A stretch of DNA of 33,881 nt from Streptomyces phaeoluteigriseus (GCF_001896135.2 NZ_MPOH02000012.1:26767-60647); one strand, 5' to 3'; numbered from the stretch's first letter, positions 15,438 to 22,687 are shown. Numbers and translations are program-made. Notes: a model not told the origin generated them from the letters alone.

Positions 15438-15904
15438 TGAGCCCGAGGCGACGACGGATCCCCCTCGGGAGTCCCCTTCACCTCCTCCTGACAGCCTGCT
15501 CGTTCGCGCTGGCCGGCTATGCGGGCGTACGGCTGCTCGCCGATGACTGGTTCGGCGTGGCCCTGTGGTTCGTGGGGGCGGCGCTGTTGCACGACCTGGT
15601 GCTGCTGCCCCTGTACGCGAGTGCGGACCGGGCTCTCGTCCGAGGGCTGCGTGTGGCCGGCCGCGGTGAGTGGATCCCGTACGTCCGTGTCCCGGCCGCC
15701 CTGTCCGGACTGCTTCTGCTGGTGTGGTTCCCGCTGATCAGCGGGAGCGTGGCCCGGCGTTACCGCTCGGCCACCGGCCTCTCGGCGGACGGTTTCGCGG
15801 CCCGCTGGCTGCTGATCACCGCCGTGCTCTTCGGCGCCTCGGCCCTGCTGCTGGCGGTGCGGCTGCGCAGGGCGACGAAGCAACGGCCGCCCGCCGCCCA
15901 CTGA
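15437..15904 (+). CDS. Small four-span membrane protein, partner of the molybdopterin oxidoreductase
   Basis: 155 residues. The ATG at 15437 shares its A with the TGA of the oxidoreductase gene, so translation is coupled. After a basic N-terminus there are about four hydrophobic spans: LHLLLTACSFALAGYAGV, VALWFVGAALLHDLVLLPLYA, VPAALSGLLLLVWFPLISG and WLLITAVLFGASALLLAV. No cofactor motif is obvious apart from single histidines. No named family recognised. Its position suggests a membrane subunit or assembly partner of the oxidoreductase. The last 145 bp overlap the 3' end of the convergent methyltransferase gene. Confidence 0.8.
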   Translation: MSPRRRRIPLGSPLHLLLTACSFALAGYAGVRLLADDWFGVALWFVGAALLHDLVLLPLYASADRALVRGLRVAGRGEWIPYVRVPAALSGLLLLVWFPLISGSVARRYRSATGLSADGFAARWLLITAVLFGASALLLAVRLRRATKQRPPAAH

Positions 15905-16524
15905 TCGACGGCACCCCAGCCCGCCCGGTCCGCGTACCGGGACAGGGCCGGGGTGCCCAGCCGCGCCCACGGGAACGGGGTACCGGTGCCTCCCCGGGCC
16001 TCGGTGGCGTCGACGACCTGCACCTCGGCGCGTTCGTCGACGTCCACCGGCAGGGTCTCGGCGATGAGCAGCCCGCCGGGGGAGAGGAGCCGGGCCGAGC
16101 GGTCCAGCAGAGCGCGCGGATCACCGCCGATGCCGACATTGCCGTCCATGAGCAGGACGGTGCCCCACCGGCCCTCGCCGGGCAGCGGCTCGAAGACCGA
16201 GCGCCGCAACGCCTGGCCGCCGAGCCGGACGGTCTGCTCGACGGCCGCCTCGCTCACATCGATCCCGAGCGCGGTACGGCCCCGGGCGGCGAGTTCCGCC
16301 GCCAGCCGCCCCGGCCCGCAGCCGACGTCCAGCACGGCGCCCTCGCACCGGTCCAGTACGTCCAGGTCCACCCGGTCGGGTCGCGCGCACCAGCGCTCCA
16401 CCTCCAGGGGCAGCAGCCAGCCGTCCGCGCGGCGCAGGAACAGCGGGCCGCGACCGGCCCGCAGGGCGGTGGAGTACGGGTCGGCGGCGGCCCAGGGGAC
16501 GGCGGTCGCCTCCCGCGTCCTCAT
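15760..16524 (-). CDS. SAM-dependent methyltransferase (class I)
   Basis: 254 residues from ATG at 16524, which overlaps the preceding stop as ATGA. The Rossmann core is clear: VLDVGCGPGRLAAELAARGRTALGIDVSEAAVEQ near 65-98, GRWGTVLLMDGNVGIGGDPRALLDRSARLLSPGGLLIAETLPVD near 118-160. Upstream, LFLRRADGWLLPLEVERW is a conserved lead-in of this group. The last ~30 residues (after GGRCFVALRSR) are low-complexity Ala/Ser/Arg and lie inside the overlap with the convergent membrane protein gene, so the original stop may have been lost. Third gene of the GT2 - DUF2064 - methyltransferase operon; the methylated substrate is unknown. Confidence 0.9.
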   Translation of the reverse strand: MRTREATAVPWAAADPYSTALRAGRGPLFLRRADGWLLPLEVERWCARPDRVDLDVLDRCEGAVLDVGCGPGRLAAELAARGRTALGIDVSEAAVEQTVRLGGQALRRSVFEPLPGEGRWGTVLLMDGNVGIGGDPRALLDRSARLLSPGGLLIAETLPVDVDERAEVQVVDATEARGGTGTPFPWARLGTPALSRYADRAGWGAVDQWAAGGRCFVALRSRTASSRAEAPKSTAVISSQRAAKPSAERPVAER

Positions 16525-17152
16525 CGGTGCGCCGCCTCGGACCGGGCCAGCCGGGCGGCGAACCGGCCGTGCGGGGCCAGCGCGGCGACGGCGCGGGCGT
16601 CGCAGGCGTCGTCGACGTCCCGCAGGCGCGGCAGATCACCCACCCGCAGCCCGGCGGCGACGAGTCGCTCCCGCTGGACGGCCCCGGTGAACGGTGTCGA
16701 CATGGGCACGCCCCGCAGCAGCGCGGGATCCGGCTCGGCGAGCCCCAGGGCCCAGAAGCCGCCGTCCTCGGCGGGCCCGAACCAGGCGTCGCAGCCGGTG
16801 AAGTCCACCGTCAGCAGCTCCGGCGTCACCTGCGGGGTGTCCATGCCGATGAGCAGCGCGGGCCCGTCGCAGCGGGCGAAGGCGTCCGCCAGCCGTTCGT
16901 CGAGGCCTCCCGCGCACTGCGGCACGACGTCGAAGCCGGGCGGCAGCCACGGTCCGGGCGCGCCGTCCAGCACGAGGAGCCGCCGGGCGGCCGGAGCGGC
17001 GGCCACGGCGGCGAGGGTGTCCGCGAGGGAGGCCGCCGCGAGCGCCGCCGCCTCACCCGGGGTGAAGGGAGGGGTGAGCCGTGTCTTGACCCGGCCGGCA
17101 GCGGCTCCTTGGCGATGACGAGGAGCGTGGTCACCGGCGTCGGCGTGTTCAC
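16521..17152 (-). CDS. DUF2064 / TIGR04282-type glycosyltransferase-like protein, frameshifted
   Basis: Two frames together give ~210 residues. The first starts at GTG 17152 (GTGA overlap with the upstream gene) and reads VTTLLVIAKEPLP; the second resumes as RVKTRLTPPFTPGEAAAL and continues through LLIGMDTPQVTPELL, FGPAEDGGFWALGL and GVPMSTPFTGAVQRERL. Joining them needs one extra G near 17097-17101, where CCGG would be CCGGG. The nucleotide-sugar-binding-like motifs IAKEP-(G)RVKTRL, GMDTPQ and AEDGGFW are those of the DUF2064 family, a GT-A-like fold often next to a GT2 enzyme, as here. The ATGA overlap with the methyltransferase start also survives. The frame break is probably a base-call deletion. 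Confidence 0.82.
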
Positions 17153-17850
17153 CGTGGGATCCCTTCGCGGGCGGGAACGTCGTTGAGGACGCGGCTCATG
17201 TCCCGTACCGCCTGCCAGGTGCCGCGCCAGGTGCCCGTGACCTTCGAGGCGCCGGTGCGGGGGAGGTAGGGGACGTCGTGCTCGGTGATCCGCCAGCCCG
17301 CGTCGGCCGCGCGCACCACCATCTCCAGCGGATAGCCGCTGCGCCGGTCGGTCAGGCCGAGGCCGAGCAGCGCCTCGCGGCGGGCGGCCCGCAGCGGGCC
17401 CAGGTCGTGCAGGGGCAGACCGGTGCGGCGGCGCAGCAGGCGGGCCAGGGCGACATTGCCGGCCCGGGCGTGCGCGGGCCAGCTGCCGCGGCCGTGCGGG
17501 CGCCGCCGGCCGAGCACCAGATCGGCCTCGCCCGCGCGCACCTCCTGCACGAACGGCTCCAGCAGGGCCGGATCGAGCGAGGCGTCGCAGTCGCAGAAGC
17601 ACACCACGTCGGCGGTGGCGGCGGTCAGCCCGGCATGGCAGGCCGCGCCGAAGCCCCGGCGCGGCTCATGGACGACGGTCGCGCCGAGCCCCCGGGCGAT
17701 CTCCGCCGAACCGTCGGTGGAGCCGTTGTCGACGACGAGCGCGCGCCAGCCGGCCGGGATCCTGGCCAGGACCCAGGGCAGGGCGTCGGCCTCGTCGAGA
17801 CAGGGGAGGACGACATCGACGCCGCCCTGCGGCGATGGTGAGATGGTCAC
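17149..17850 (-). CDS. Glycosyltransferase family 2, dolichyl-phosphate-mannose-synthase-like
   Basis: 233 residues from GTG at 17850. GT-A fold motifs: VDVVLPCLDEADALPWVL near 10-27, LVVDNGSTDGSAEIARGLGATVVHEPRRGFGAACHAGL near 37-75, and the metal-binding DxD in VCFCDCDASLDP near 82-93. The second half has GLPLHDLGPLRAARREALLGL and RSGYPLEMVVRAADAGWRITEHDVPYLPRTGASKVTGT, as in polyprenyl-phosphate sugar synthases. It probably moves a sugar from a nucleotide donor to a lipid carrier on the inner face of the membrane. First gene of an operon with 4-nt overlaps. A GTG at 17859 is an alternative start but lies inside the promoter-like hexamer. Confidence 0.9.
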   Translation of the reverse strand: MTISPSPQGGVDVVLPCLDEADALPWVLARIPAGWRALVVDNGSTDGSAEIARGLGATVVHEPRRGFGAACHAGLTAATADVVCFCDCDASLDPALLEPFVQEVRAGEADLVLGRRRPHGRGSWPAHARAGNVALARLLRRRTGLPLHDLGPLRAARREALLGLGLTDRRSGYPLEMVVRAADAGWRITEHDVPYLPRTGASKVTGTWRGTWQAVRDMSRVLNDVPAREGIPR

Positions 17851-17857
17851 GCCGTTC

Positions 17858-17863
17858 ACCCTA
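17858..17863 (-). promoter_or_regulatory. Candidate -10 box (TAGGGT) for the GT2 operon
   Basis: TAGGGT on the minus strand ends 7 nt before the GTG at 17850. AGGG within it could instead act as a ribosome site, so the choice between a leaderless and a leadered transcript is open here. Confidence 0.3.
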
Positions 17864-17973
17864 CGAACGTGAACCGGGCAAAACGGACTTCGGCTCCTTA
17901 CGAAACGCGGACGTCGATGCCGGCGGCACGCCCTCGGCCCCCGTCGGCGACGCGGTGGTGCGAGGCTGAGGGC

Positions 17974-18723
17974 ATGCAGCAGCCGTTCGAGTCCCCGCAG
18001 GCAGGGCCCACCGCCGGGCCCCGGCCGGGCACCGCCGCCCGCGTCCTGGTCGTCGACGACGACCCCACGGTCGCCGAGGTCGTCACCGGCTACCTCGACC
18101 GGGCCGGTTACACCGTCGACCGGGCCGACGACGGCCCCACCGCCCTGGCCCGCGCCGCCGCCCACTGGCCGGACCTGGTGGTGCTGGACCTGATGCTGCC
18201 CGGCATGGACGGCCTGGAGGTCTGCCGCAGGCTGCGCGGCCACGGGCCCGTCCCGGTCGTCATGCTCACCGCCCGGGGCGACGAGGACGACCGCATCCTC
18301 GGCCTGGAGGTGGGCGCCGACGACTACGTCACCAAGCCCTTCAGCCCCCGCGAACTGGTCCTGCGGGTGGAGTCCGTGCTGCGCCGCGCGCGGCCCGCCA
18401 CCGTGACGCCCCCGCTGAGCGCGGCCGGCCTGACGGTCGACCCCGCCGCCCGCCGCGCCACCAAGAGCGGCACCGAACTCGCGCTCACCCTCCGCGAGTT
18501 CGACCTCCTCGCGTTCTTCCTGCGGCATCCGGGAAGGGCGTTCGGCCGCGAGGACCTGATGCGGCAGGTGTGGGGCTGGGACTTCGGCGACCTGTCCACC
18601 GTCACCGTCCACGTCCGCAGACTGCGCGGCAAGGTGGAGGACGACCCGGCACGCCCTTGCCTGATCCAGACGGTGTGGGGCGTGGGCTACCGGTTCGACC
18701 CCCGGGGCCAGGAGGCCGGCTGA
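17974..18723 (+). CDS. OmpR/PhoB-family response regulator
   Basis: 249 residues; ATG at 17974. Receiver domain at ~22-140: RVLVVDDDPTVAEVV with the acidic pair, phosphorylated Asp in LVVLDLMLPGMDGLEV, VVMLTARG with the switch Thr, and VTKPFSPREL with the conserved Lys. A winged-helix effector at ~150-245 contains LTLREFDLLAFFLRHPGRAFGREDLMRQVWGWDF, TVTVHVRRLRGKVEDDPARP and IQTVWGVGYRF. It binds DNA when phosphorylated by the sensor kinase encoded 2 bp downstream. It is divergent from the GT2 operon (124 bp between starts), which makes that operon a candidate target. No clear operator repeat was found in between. Confidence 0.96.
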   Translation: MQQPFESPQAGPTAGPRPGTAARVLVVDDDPTVAEVVTGYLDRAGYTVDRADDGPTALARAAAHWPDLVVLDLMLPGMDGLEVCRRLRGHGPVPVVMLTARGDEDDRILGLEVGADDYVTKPFSPRELVLRVESVLRRARPATVTPPLSAAGLTVDPAARRATKSGTELALTLREFDLLAFFLRHPGRAFGREDLMRQVWGWDFGDLSTVTVHVRRLRGKVEDDPARPCLIQTVWGVGYRFDPRGQEAG

Positions 18724-18725
18724 CC

Positions 18726-19835
18726 ATGCGCGACACCCTTCTCATCGCCCTGTACGCCTTCGCCGGTGCCGCCGCCTCCGGGCTGGTCGGAGCGGCCGTG
18801 CTGCGCCCGATCCGGCGTCGCTCGCTCACCGCCTCGCTCGCCGTGGTCGCCGCGGTGGGGGTGGTCGCGATGCTCGCGGGCACCCTCGCCGTCGCGTGGG
18901 CGATGTTCCTGTCCCCGCACGACCTCACCGTGGTGACGACCGTGGTGGCGATGGCGGCCGTGGTCTCCCTCGCGACCGCGCTGCTCCTCGGCCGCTGGGT
19001 CGTCGCGCGCAGCCGCGAACTCGCCTTCGCGGCCCGCTCCTTCGGCGACGGCGGCGCCTTCGCCGTCCCGGCGGGACCGACGACCGCCGAACTGAACGCC
19101 CTGAGCCGTGAATTGGCGTCGACCAGCGCCCGACTCGCCGAATCCCGCGACCGCGAAAGGGCGTTGGAGACCTCCCGGCGTGAACTGGTCGCCTGGATCT
19201 CCCACGACCTGCGCACCCCCCTCGCGGGTCTGCGCGCCATGTCGGAGGCGCTGGAGGACGGGGTCGCCGCCGACCCCGGCCGCTACCTGAGGCAGATCCG
19301 CACCGAGGTCGAACGCCTCAACGAGATGGTCGGCGACCTCTTCGAACTCTCCCGCATCCACGCCGGCACCCTCCCGCTCACCCCCTCCCGGATGTCCCTC
19401 TACGACCTCGTCGGCGACGCCCTCGCGGGCGCCGACGCCCTCGCCCGCCAGCACGGGGTACGTCTCGTCGGCCACGCCGTGGAGCCGGTGCCGGTGGAGG
19501 TCGACGGCAAGGAGATGAGCCGCGTCCTGGGCAACCTCCTGGTGAACGCGATCCGGCGGACCCCGGCCGACGGCACGGTCGCGGTGGCCGCCCAACGCTC
19601 GGCGGAGGGGGTGGTGGTGTCCGTGACCGACGGCTGCGGCGGCATCCCCGAGGAGGACCTGGCGCGCGTCTTCGACACCGGCTGGCGCGGCACGCACGCG
19701 CGCACCCCGCCGGCCGGCGCGGGTCTGGGCCTGGCCATCGTCCGGGGCATCGTGGAAGCGCACCAGGGGCGCGCCACCGTACGCAACATCCCGGGCGGAT
19801 GCCGCTTCGAGGTGACGCTGCCCGCGGTGCCGTGA
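18726..19835 (+). CDS. Membrane sensor histidine kinase
   Basis: 369 residues; ATG at 18726, 2 bp after the regulator stop. Three or so N-terminal spans lie at ~5-30, ~38-65 and ~72-95, with very little outside the membrane, followed by a HAMP-like/coiled-coil segment rich in Leu, Ser and Arg (~100-150). H-box WISHDLRTPLAGLRAMSE near 158-175, N-box VLGNLLVNAIRRTPADG near 270, G1 box VTDGCGGIPEEDL near 303, and G2 box GAGLGLAIVRGIVEAHQG near 335. It autophosphorylates on the H-box His and passes phosphate to the regulator. The short sensor loops suggest an intramembrane or cell-envelope signal, which agrees with envelope glycan neighbours. Confidence 0.95.
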   Translation: MRDTLLIALYAFAGAAASGLVGAAVLRPIRRRSLTASLAVVAAVGVVAMLAGTLAVAWAMFLSPHDLTVVTTVVAMAAVVSLATALLLGRWVVARSRELAFAARSFGDGGAFAVPAGPTTAELNALSRELASTSARLAESRDRERALETSRRELVAWISHDLRTPLAGLRAMSEALEDGVAADPGRYLRQIRTEVERLNEMVGDLFELSRIHAGTLPLTPSRMSLYDLVGDALAGADALARQHGVRLVGHAVEPVPVEVDGKEMSRVLGNLLVNAIRRTPADGTVAVAAQRSAEGVVVSVTDGCGGIPEEDLARVFDTGWRGTHARTPPAGAGLGLAIVRGIVEAHQGRATVRNIPGGCRFEVTLPAVP

Positions 19836-19857
19836 ACGGCCGGGCCCCCCGGGCGGC

Positions 19858-20859
19858 TCAGGCCTCCCGGAGCCCTGCCAGCGCGAACTCCCGCATCCCT
19901 TCCCCGAATCCGACCTGCGGCCGCCAGCCCAGCTCGGCCCGCAGCCGCGCGGAGTCCGCGGTGATGTGCCGCACGTCGCCCAGCCGGTACCCGCCGGTGA
20001 CCACGGGTTCGGGACCGCCGTGGGCGGCGGCCAGCGCACGGGCCATCTCGCCCACCGTGTGCGGCTCGCCGCTGCCGGTGTTGTACGCCGTCAGCACGCC
20101 GGCCCGGTTCCGCGCCTCCAGCGCGGCCAGGTTCGCCGTGGCCACGTCCCGCACGTGCACGAAGTCCCGCCGCTGCCGGCCGTCCTCGAAGACGCGCGGA
20201 GCCTCGCCCCGGGCGAGCGCGGAACGGAAGAAGGAGGCCACACCGGCGTACGGGGTGTCGCGGGGCATCCCCGGCCCGTACACGTTGTGGTAGCGCAGCG
20301 ACACCGCCGAACCGCCGGTGGAGCGCGCCCACGCGGCGGCCAGGTGCTCCTGCGCGAGCTTGGTCGTCGCGTACACGTTGCGCGGATCGGGCGGGGCGTC
20401 CTCGCCGACCAGGCCGGGGGAGAGGTCCCGCCCGCAGGATGGGCAGAGCGGCTCGTACCGGCCCGCGTCGAGGTCGGCGACGGCCCGTGGACCCGGCCGC
20501 ACGACACCGTGGCGCGCGCACTCGTAGCGCCCCTCGCCGTACACGACCATCGACCCGGCCAGTACGAGACGCGGTACGCCCGCGCCGGCCATGGCGGCGA
20601 GCAGCACGGCCGTCCCCAGGTCGTTGCGGGAGACGTACTCCGCCGCGTCGGCGACCCCGTTGCCGAGACCGACCATCGCCGCCTGATGACAGACGGCGTC
20701 GACACCGGCGAGGGCGCCGACCACGGCCGCCGGATCGCGGACGTCCGCGGCAGGGTCCTCCCTCACGTCGAACACGAGCGGTTCGTGTCCGCGCGCCCGC
20801 AGGGCGTCGACCACATGGGACCCGATGAACCCGGCACCGCCGGTGACCAGTACACGCAT
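19858..20859 (-). CDS. NAD-dependent nucleotide-sugar epimerase (dTDP-rhamnose 4-epimerase-like)
   Basis: 333 residues from ATG at 20859. Extended SDR fold: VLVTGGAGFIGSHVVDAL at the N-terminus, VCHQAAMVGLG, catalytic Y-x-x-x-K in VYATTKLAQEHLA, and SLRYHNVYGPGM. Between them, near 115-150, is an inserted segment with C-A-R-H and C-P-S-C spaced ~30 residues apart, a likely zinc site. A similar Cys-containing insert occurs in the WbiB-like dTDP-L-rhamnose 4-epimerases, where the first half is usually C-x-x-C. It would act on a dTDP- or UDP-sugar in the cytoplasm, supplying a sugar for surface glycan or a glycosylated metabolite. It is convergent with the two-component genes (22 bp from the kinase stop). 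Exact substrate unproven. Confidence 0.9.
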   Translation of the reverse strand: MRVLVTGGAGFIGSHVVDALRARGHEPLVFDVREDPAADVRDPAAVVGALAGVDAVCHQAAMVGLGNGVADAAEYVSRNDLGTAVLLAAMAGAGVPRLVLAGSMVVYGEGRYECARHGVVRPGPRAVADLDAGRYEPLCPSCGRDLSPGLVGEDAPPDPRNVYATTKLAQEHLAAAWARSTGGSAVSLRYHNVYGPGMPRDTPYAGVASFFRSALARGEAPRVFEDGRQRRDFVHVRDVATANLAALEARNRAGVLTAYNTGSGEPHTVGEMARALAAAHGGPEPVVTGGYRLGDVRHITADSARLRAELGWRPQVGFGEGMREFALAGLREA

Positions 20860-20865
20860 ACACCC

Positions 20866-20871
20866 ACGCTA
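20866..20871 (-). promoter_or_regulatory. Candidate -10 box (TAGCGT) for the epimerase gene
   Basis: TAGCGT on the minus strand ends 6 nt before the ATG at 20859 and no Shine-Dalgarno is present. A weak -35 candidate, TCACGG, lies 18 bp further upstream. Confidence 0.4.
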
Positions 20872-20984
20872 GGACCGCGAACCCGCCGCGCGCCGTGACC
20901 CGCCCGGCACGTCATCACTCCGTAAGACCGGGGCGGGCGGGGTGCCCGGGCGTCGTTGTCAGTGCCGCGCGGCATGGTGTCCGG

Positions 20985-21674
20985 ATGATGATCGCGGATG
21001 ACGAACAGCGTGGCGGGACGGCCGGACTCGCGCGCACGCCCGGTGTCGTCGAACTGCTGGAGAACACGGACTGGGCGAGTCTGGCGCATGCCTACGGGCC
21101 GGCCGAGGACACCCCGGCCCACCTGGTCCACCTCCTCGACGAGGACCCGCGCCGGCAGGCCGAGGCGCTGGGCATGCTGGACATGTCCGTGCTGCACCAG
21201 GGGTCCCTGTACAGCGCCACGCCTGCGGCCATGCTCTTCATCGCGGCGGTCCTGCCGCACCCCCCCCGGACCCTGGCCGTGCACGAGAGCTACCACCCCT
21301 GGGACGACCGGACCCGCCCCCTGCGCGCCGCCCTGCTGGAATTCCTCGGCCTGTTCGCCGAGTCGGCCGCGTACGGCGAGGAGCCGGGGGGTGGGGGTGA
21401 TCGTGATGGTGGGGTGCCGGCCGGTGGGGGCGATGGCGTGGCGTCGGGCCGTGGGGGCGATGGCGTGCCGGCCGGTGGGGGTGATGGCGTGCCGCTGGTC
21501 GGTGGGGGTGATGGTGTGGTGCCGGTCGGTGGTCGCGATGGCGTGGTGCCGGGGGGCGAGCCGCCCGGCGATCACCGTCCATGCGGGCGACGGCAACGCC
21601 GTGACCCGTGCCGGCCCGGTACCACGTCCCGGCGTGCCTGCCCTACGCCTGCGGTCAGGTGTCGGTGGGAGTGA
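20985..21674 (+). CDS. HEAT-like hypothetical protein with a low-complexity repeat tail
   Basis: 229 residues from ATG at 20985 (a second ATG follows at once). Residues 1-~135 look like an ordinary cytoplasmic helical protein: RTPGVVELLENTDWASLAHAYG, TPAHLVHLLDEDPRRQAEALGMLDMSVLHQGSLYSATPAAMLFIAAVL, and LRAALLEFLGLFAESAAYGEE, which has the rhythm of HEAT/armadillo repeats. At residue ~136 it turns abruptly into repeats of GGGDGV-type units and then a basic Arg/Pro/Cys tail, and it stops 20 bp inside the convergent TetR gene. The abrupt change suggests the original C-terminal repeats were lost or replaced by DNA repeat expansion. I cannot name the family with certainty. Confidence 0.6.
   Translation: MMIADDEQRGGTAGLARTPGVVELLENTDWASLAHAYGPAEDTPAHLVHLLDEDPRRQAEALGMLDMSVLHQGSLYSATPAAMLFIAAVLPHPPRTLAVHESYHPWDDRTRPLRAALLEFLGLFAESAAYGEEPGGGGDRDGGVPAGGGDGVASGRGGDGVPAGGGDGVPLVGGGDGVVPVGGRDGVVPGGEPPGDHRPCGRRQRRDPCRPGTTSRRACPTPAVRCRWE
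21387..21557. repeat. Degenerate G-rich minisatellite inside a reading frame
   Basis: About six to seven imperfect copies of a GGTGGGGGTGATGGCGTGCCG-like unit of 21-30 bp, differing by substitutions and small multiples of three. On the plus strand they encode Gly/Asp/Val repeats; on the minus strand a frame of RHAITPTG-like repeats is also open. Unit length and G-runs are typical of replication-slippage repeats. Confidence 0.75.
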
Positions 21675-22212
21675 GGACCGCCTGGAGCAGGGCGCCGTAA
21701 CGCGAGATCAGTTCCGCGCGGTCGGTACGCAGGAGGGCTTCGTCCCGGGCGACCCACAGGGTGTGCAGGAGGCCCGCGGCCAGGGCGGCCGCGAGGCGCG
21801 CGCGGACGTCGGAGTCGGGTCCGGAGATGCGGCCGCGCAACGGCCGGACGAGGACCTGTTCGTGCGTGGCCTGCAGACGCTCCTGGATCTGCGGCTCGTT
21901 GCTGCCACGCACCAGGGCCAGGAAGATGCCCCTGGCGGAGCCGTCGAGGCCGACGAGGAGTTCGACGAGCCGTTCGCCCAACCGCTCCAGCGGCACGTCG
22001 AGGAGGGGTTCGTCGTCGATCGTCAGGTGCATAGTCTCCAGGAACAGGAGTTCCTTGCTCTTGAAGTGGCGGATCACCAGGGCGGGGTCGGTGTCGGCCT
22101 CCGCGGCGATCTGTCGGACGGTGGTCCTGGCGAAACCCCGCTGCTGGAACAGTCGGGTGGCGGCGGAGTGGATGGCCTCGCGTGTCGTCGCGGCGGATCC
22201 CGTCTGCAACAT
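21655..22212 (-). CDS. TetR-family transcriptional regulator
   Basis: 185 residues from ATG at 22212. HTH domain at ~8-58: TTREAIHSAATRLFQQRGFARTTVRQIAAEADTDPALVIRHFKSKELLFLE, a standard TetR DNA-binding region. The rest is an all-helical ligand/dimer domain (LLDVPLERLGERLVELLVGLD, IFLALVRGSNEPQIQERLQATHEQVLVRPL, LAAALAAGLLHTLWVARDEALL). The ligand and targets cannot be read. No divergent pump or enzyme sits directly next to it; the nearest plus-strand gene, an SGNH esterase, starts 475 bp away. It probably controls itself or a distant gene. Confidence 0.92.
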   Translation of the reverse strand: MLQTGSAATTREAIHSAATRLFQQRGFARTTVRQIAAEADTDPALVIRHFKSKELLFLETMHLTIDDEPLLDVPLERLGERLVELLVGLDGSARGIFLALVRGSNEPQIQERLQATHEQVLVRPLRGRISGPDSDVRARLAAALAAGLLHTLWVARDEALLRTDRAELISRYGALLQAVLTPTDT

Positions 22213-22218
22213 CGCGCC

Positions 22219-22224
22219 AGGATA
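22219..22224 (-). promoter_or_regulatory. Candidate -10 box (TATCCT) for the TetR gene
   Basis: TATCCT on the minus strand ends 6 nt before the ATG at 22212; the sequence between has no Shine-Dalgarno. It fits a leaderless transcript. Confidence 0.4.
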
Positions 22225-22313
22225 GGCGGTGCCGACCCGGCGCGTGGGCCGTCGCCGGCTTCGACGGCACGAAAGCGCCACCGGGCGGAGCGCCGCCCGC
22301 GGTGTTCCGCGGC

Positions 22314-22380
22314 ACAGTCACACCACAGTCACACCACGGCCGGAGCACGGCCGGAGCACGGGCTGCCGGAGCACGGGCTG
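22314..22380. repeat. Short tandem repeats in the TetR-esterase intergenic region
   Basis: Two perfect copies of ACAGTCACACC (22314-22335) run directly into two copies of ACGGCCGGAGC (22336-22357) and a variant ending ACGGGCTG repeated twice (22358-22380). These lie in the 475-bp non-coding region 22213-22687, which otherwise holds only the palindrome at 22461-22475 and an A/T-richer stretch near 22490-22530 that may hold the esterase promoter. Confidence 0.7.
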
Positions 22381-22460
22381 CTCGGCGGTCGGCAATCGGG
22401 CGAGGAACAGCTTGAGGAAGCGGTTGAGGGAAGGGTTTGGTAGGCGGTTCAAGAACTTCG

Positions 22461-22475
22461 GTCAACTATGTTGAC
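22461..22475. promoter_or_regulatory. Palindrome GTCAACTATGTTGAC upstream of the SGNH esterase gene
   Basis: Perfect 6-bp arms around TAT. The right arm overlaps a -35-like TTGACT (22471-22476), about 210 bp before the esterase start. A binding site for a regulator is plausible, but no matching -10 box at standard spacing was found. Confidence 0.35.
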
Positions 22476-22687
22476 TCGGCTGTCGGGCGCCTGCACATTA
22501 CCTATGGGTAGAACCACCAGGTAACCGTGCAACCCCACTTCACGGTCGTCGGCGTGCGTTCGTGCGCACGTACGGGCCGCCGGCACCCTTCCTCCGCTCG
22601 AGCCGCTGAATCCTCGCGTCCCGTACGCCTGCCGGGCATCGCTGTGCCCGTTTCCGTCGCGTCCGAACTCCCGAGAATCGAGAGCAC

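Noticed and set aside
14132..15904. A single 590-residue open frame spanning the oxidoreductase and the small membrane protein
   Set aside because: Its middle third (14806-15436) is Arg/Pro/Ala-rich noise, while the conserved molybdopterin domain lies there in another frame. It joins two real genes by chance because stops are rare in high-GC DNA.
16521..17850. Arsenosugar biosynthesis operon, because TIGR04282/DUF2064 and GT2 names are tied to it
   Set aside because: No ArsM-type methyltransferase, radical SAM ArsS or arsenic genes are present. The family names alone do not justify that function.
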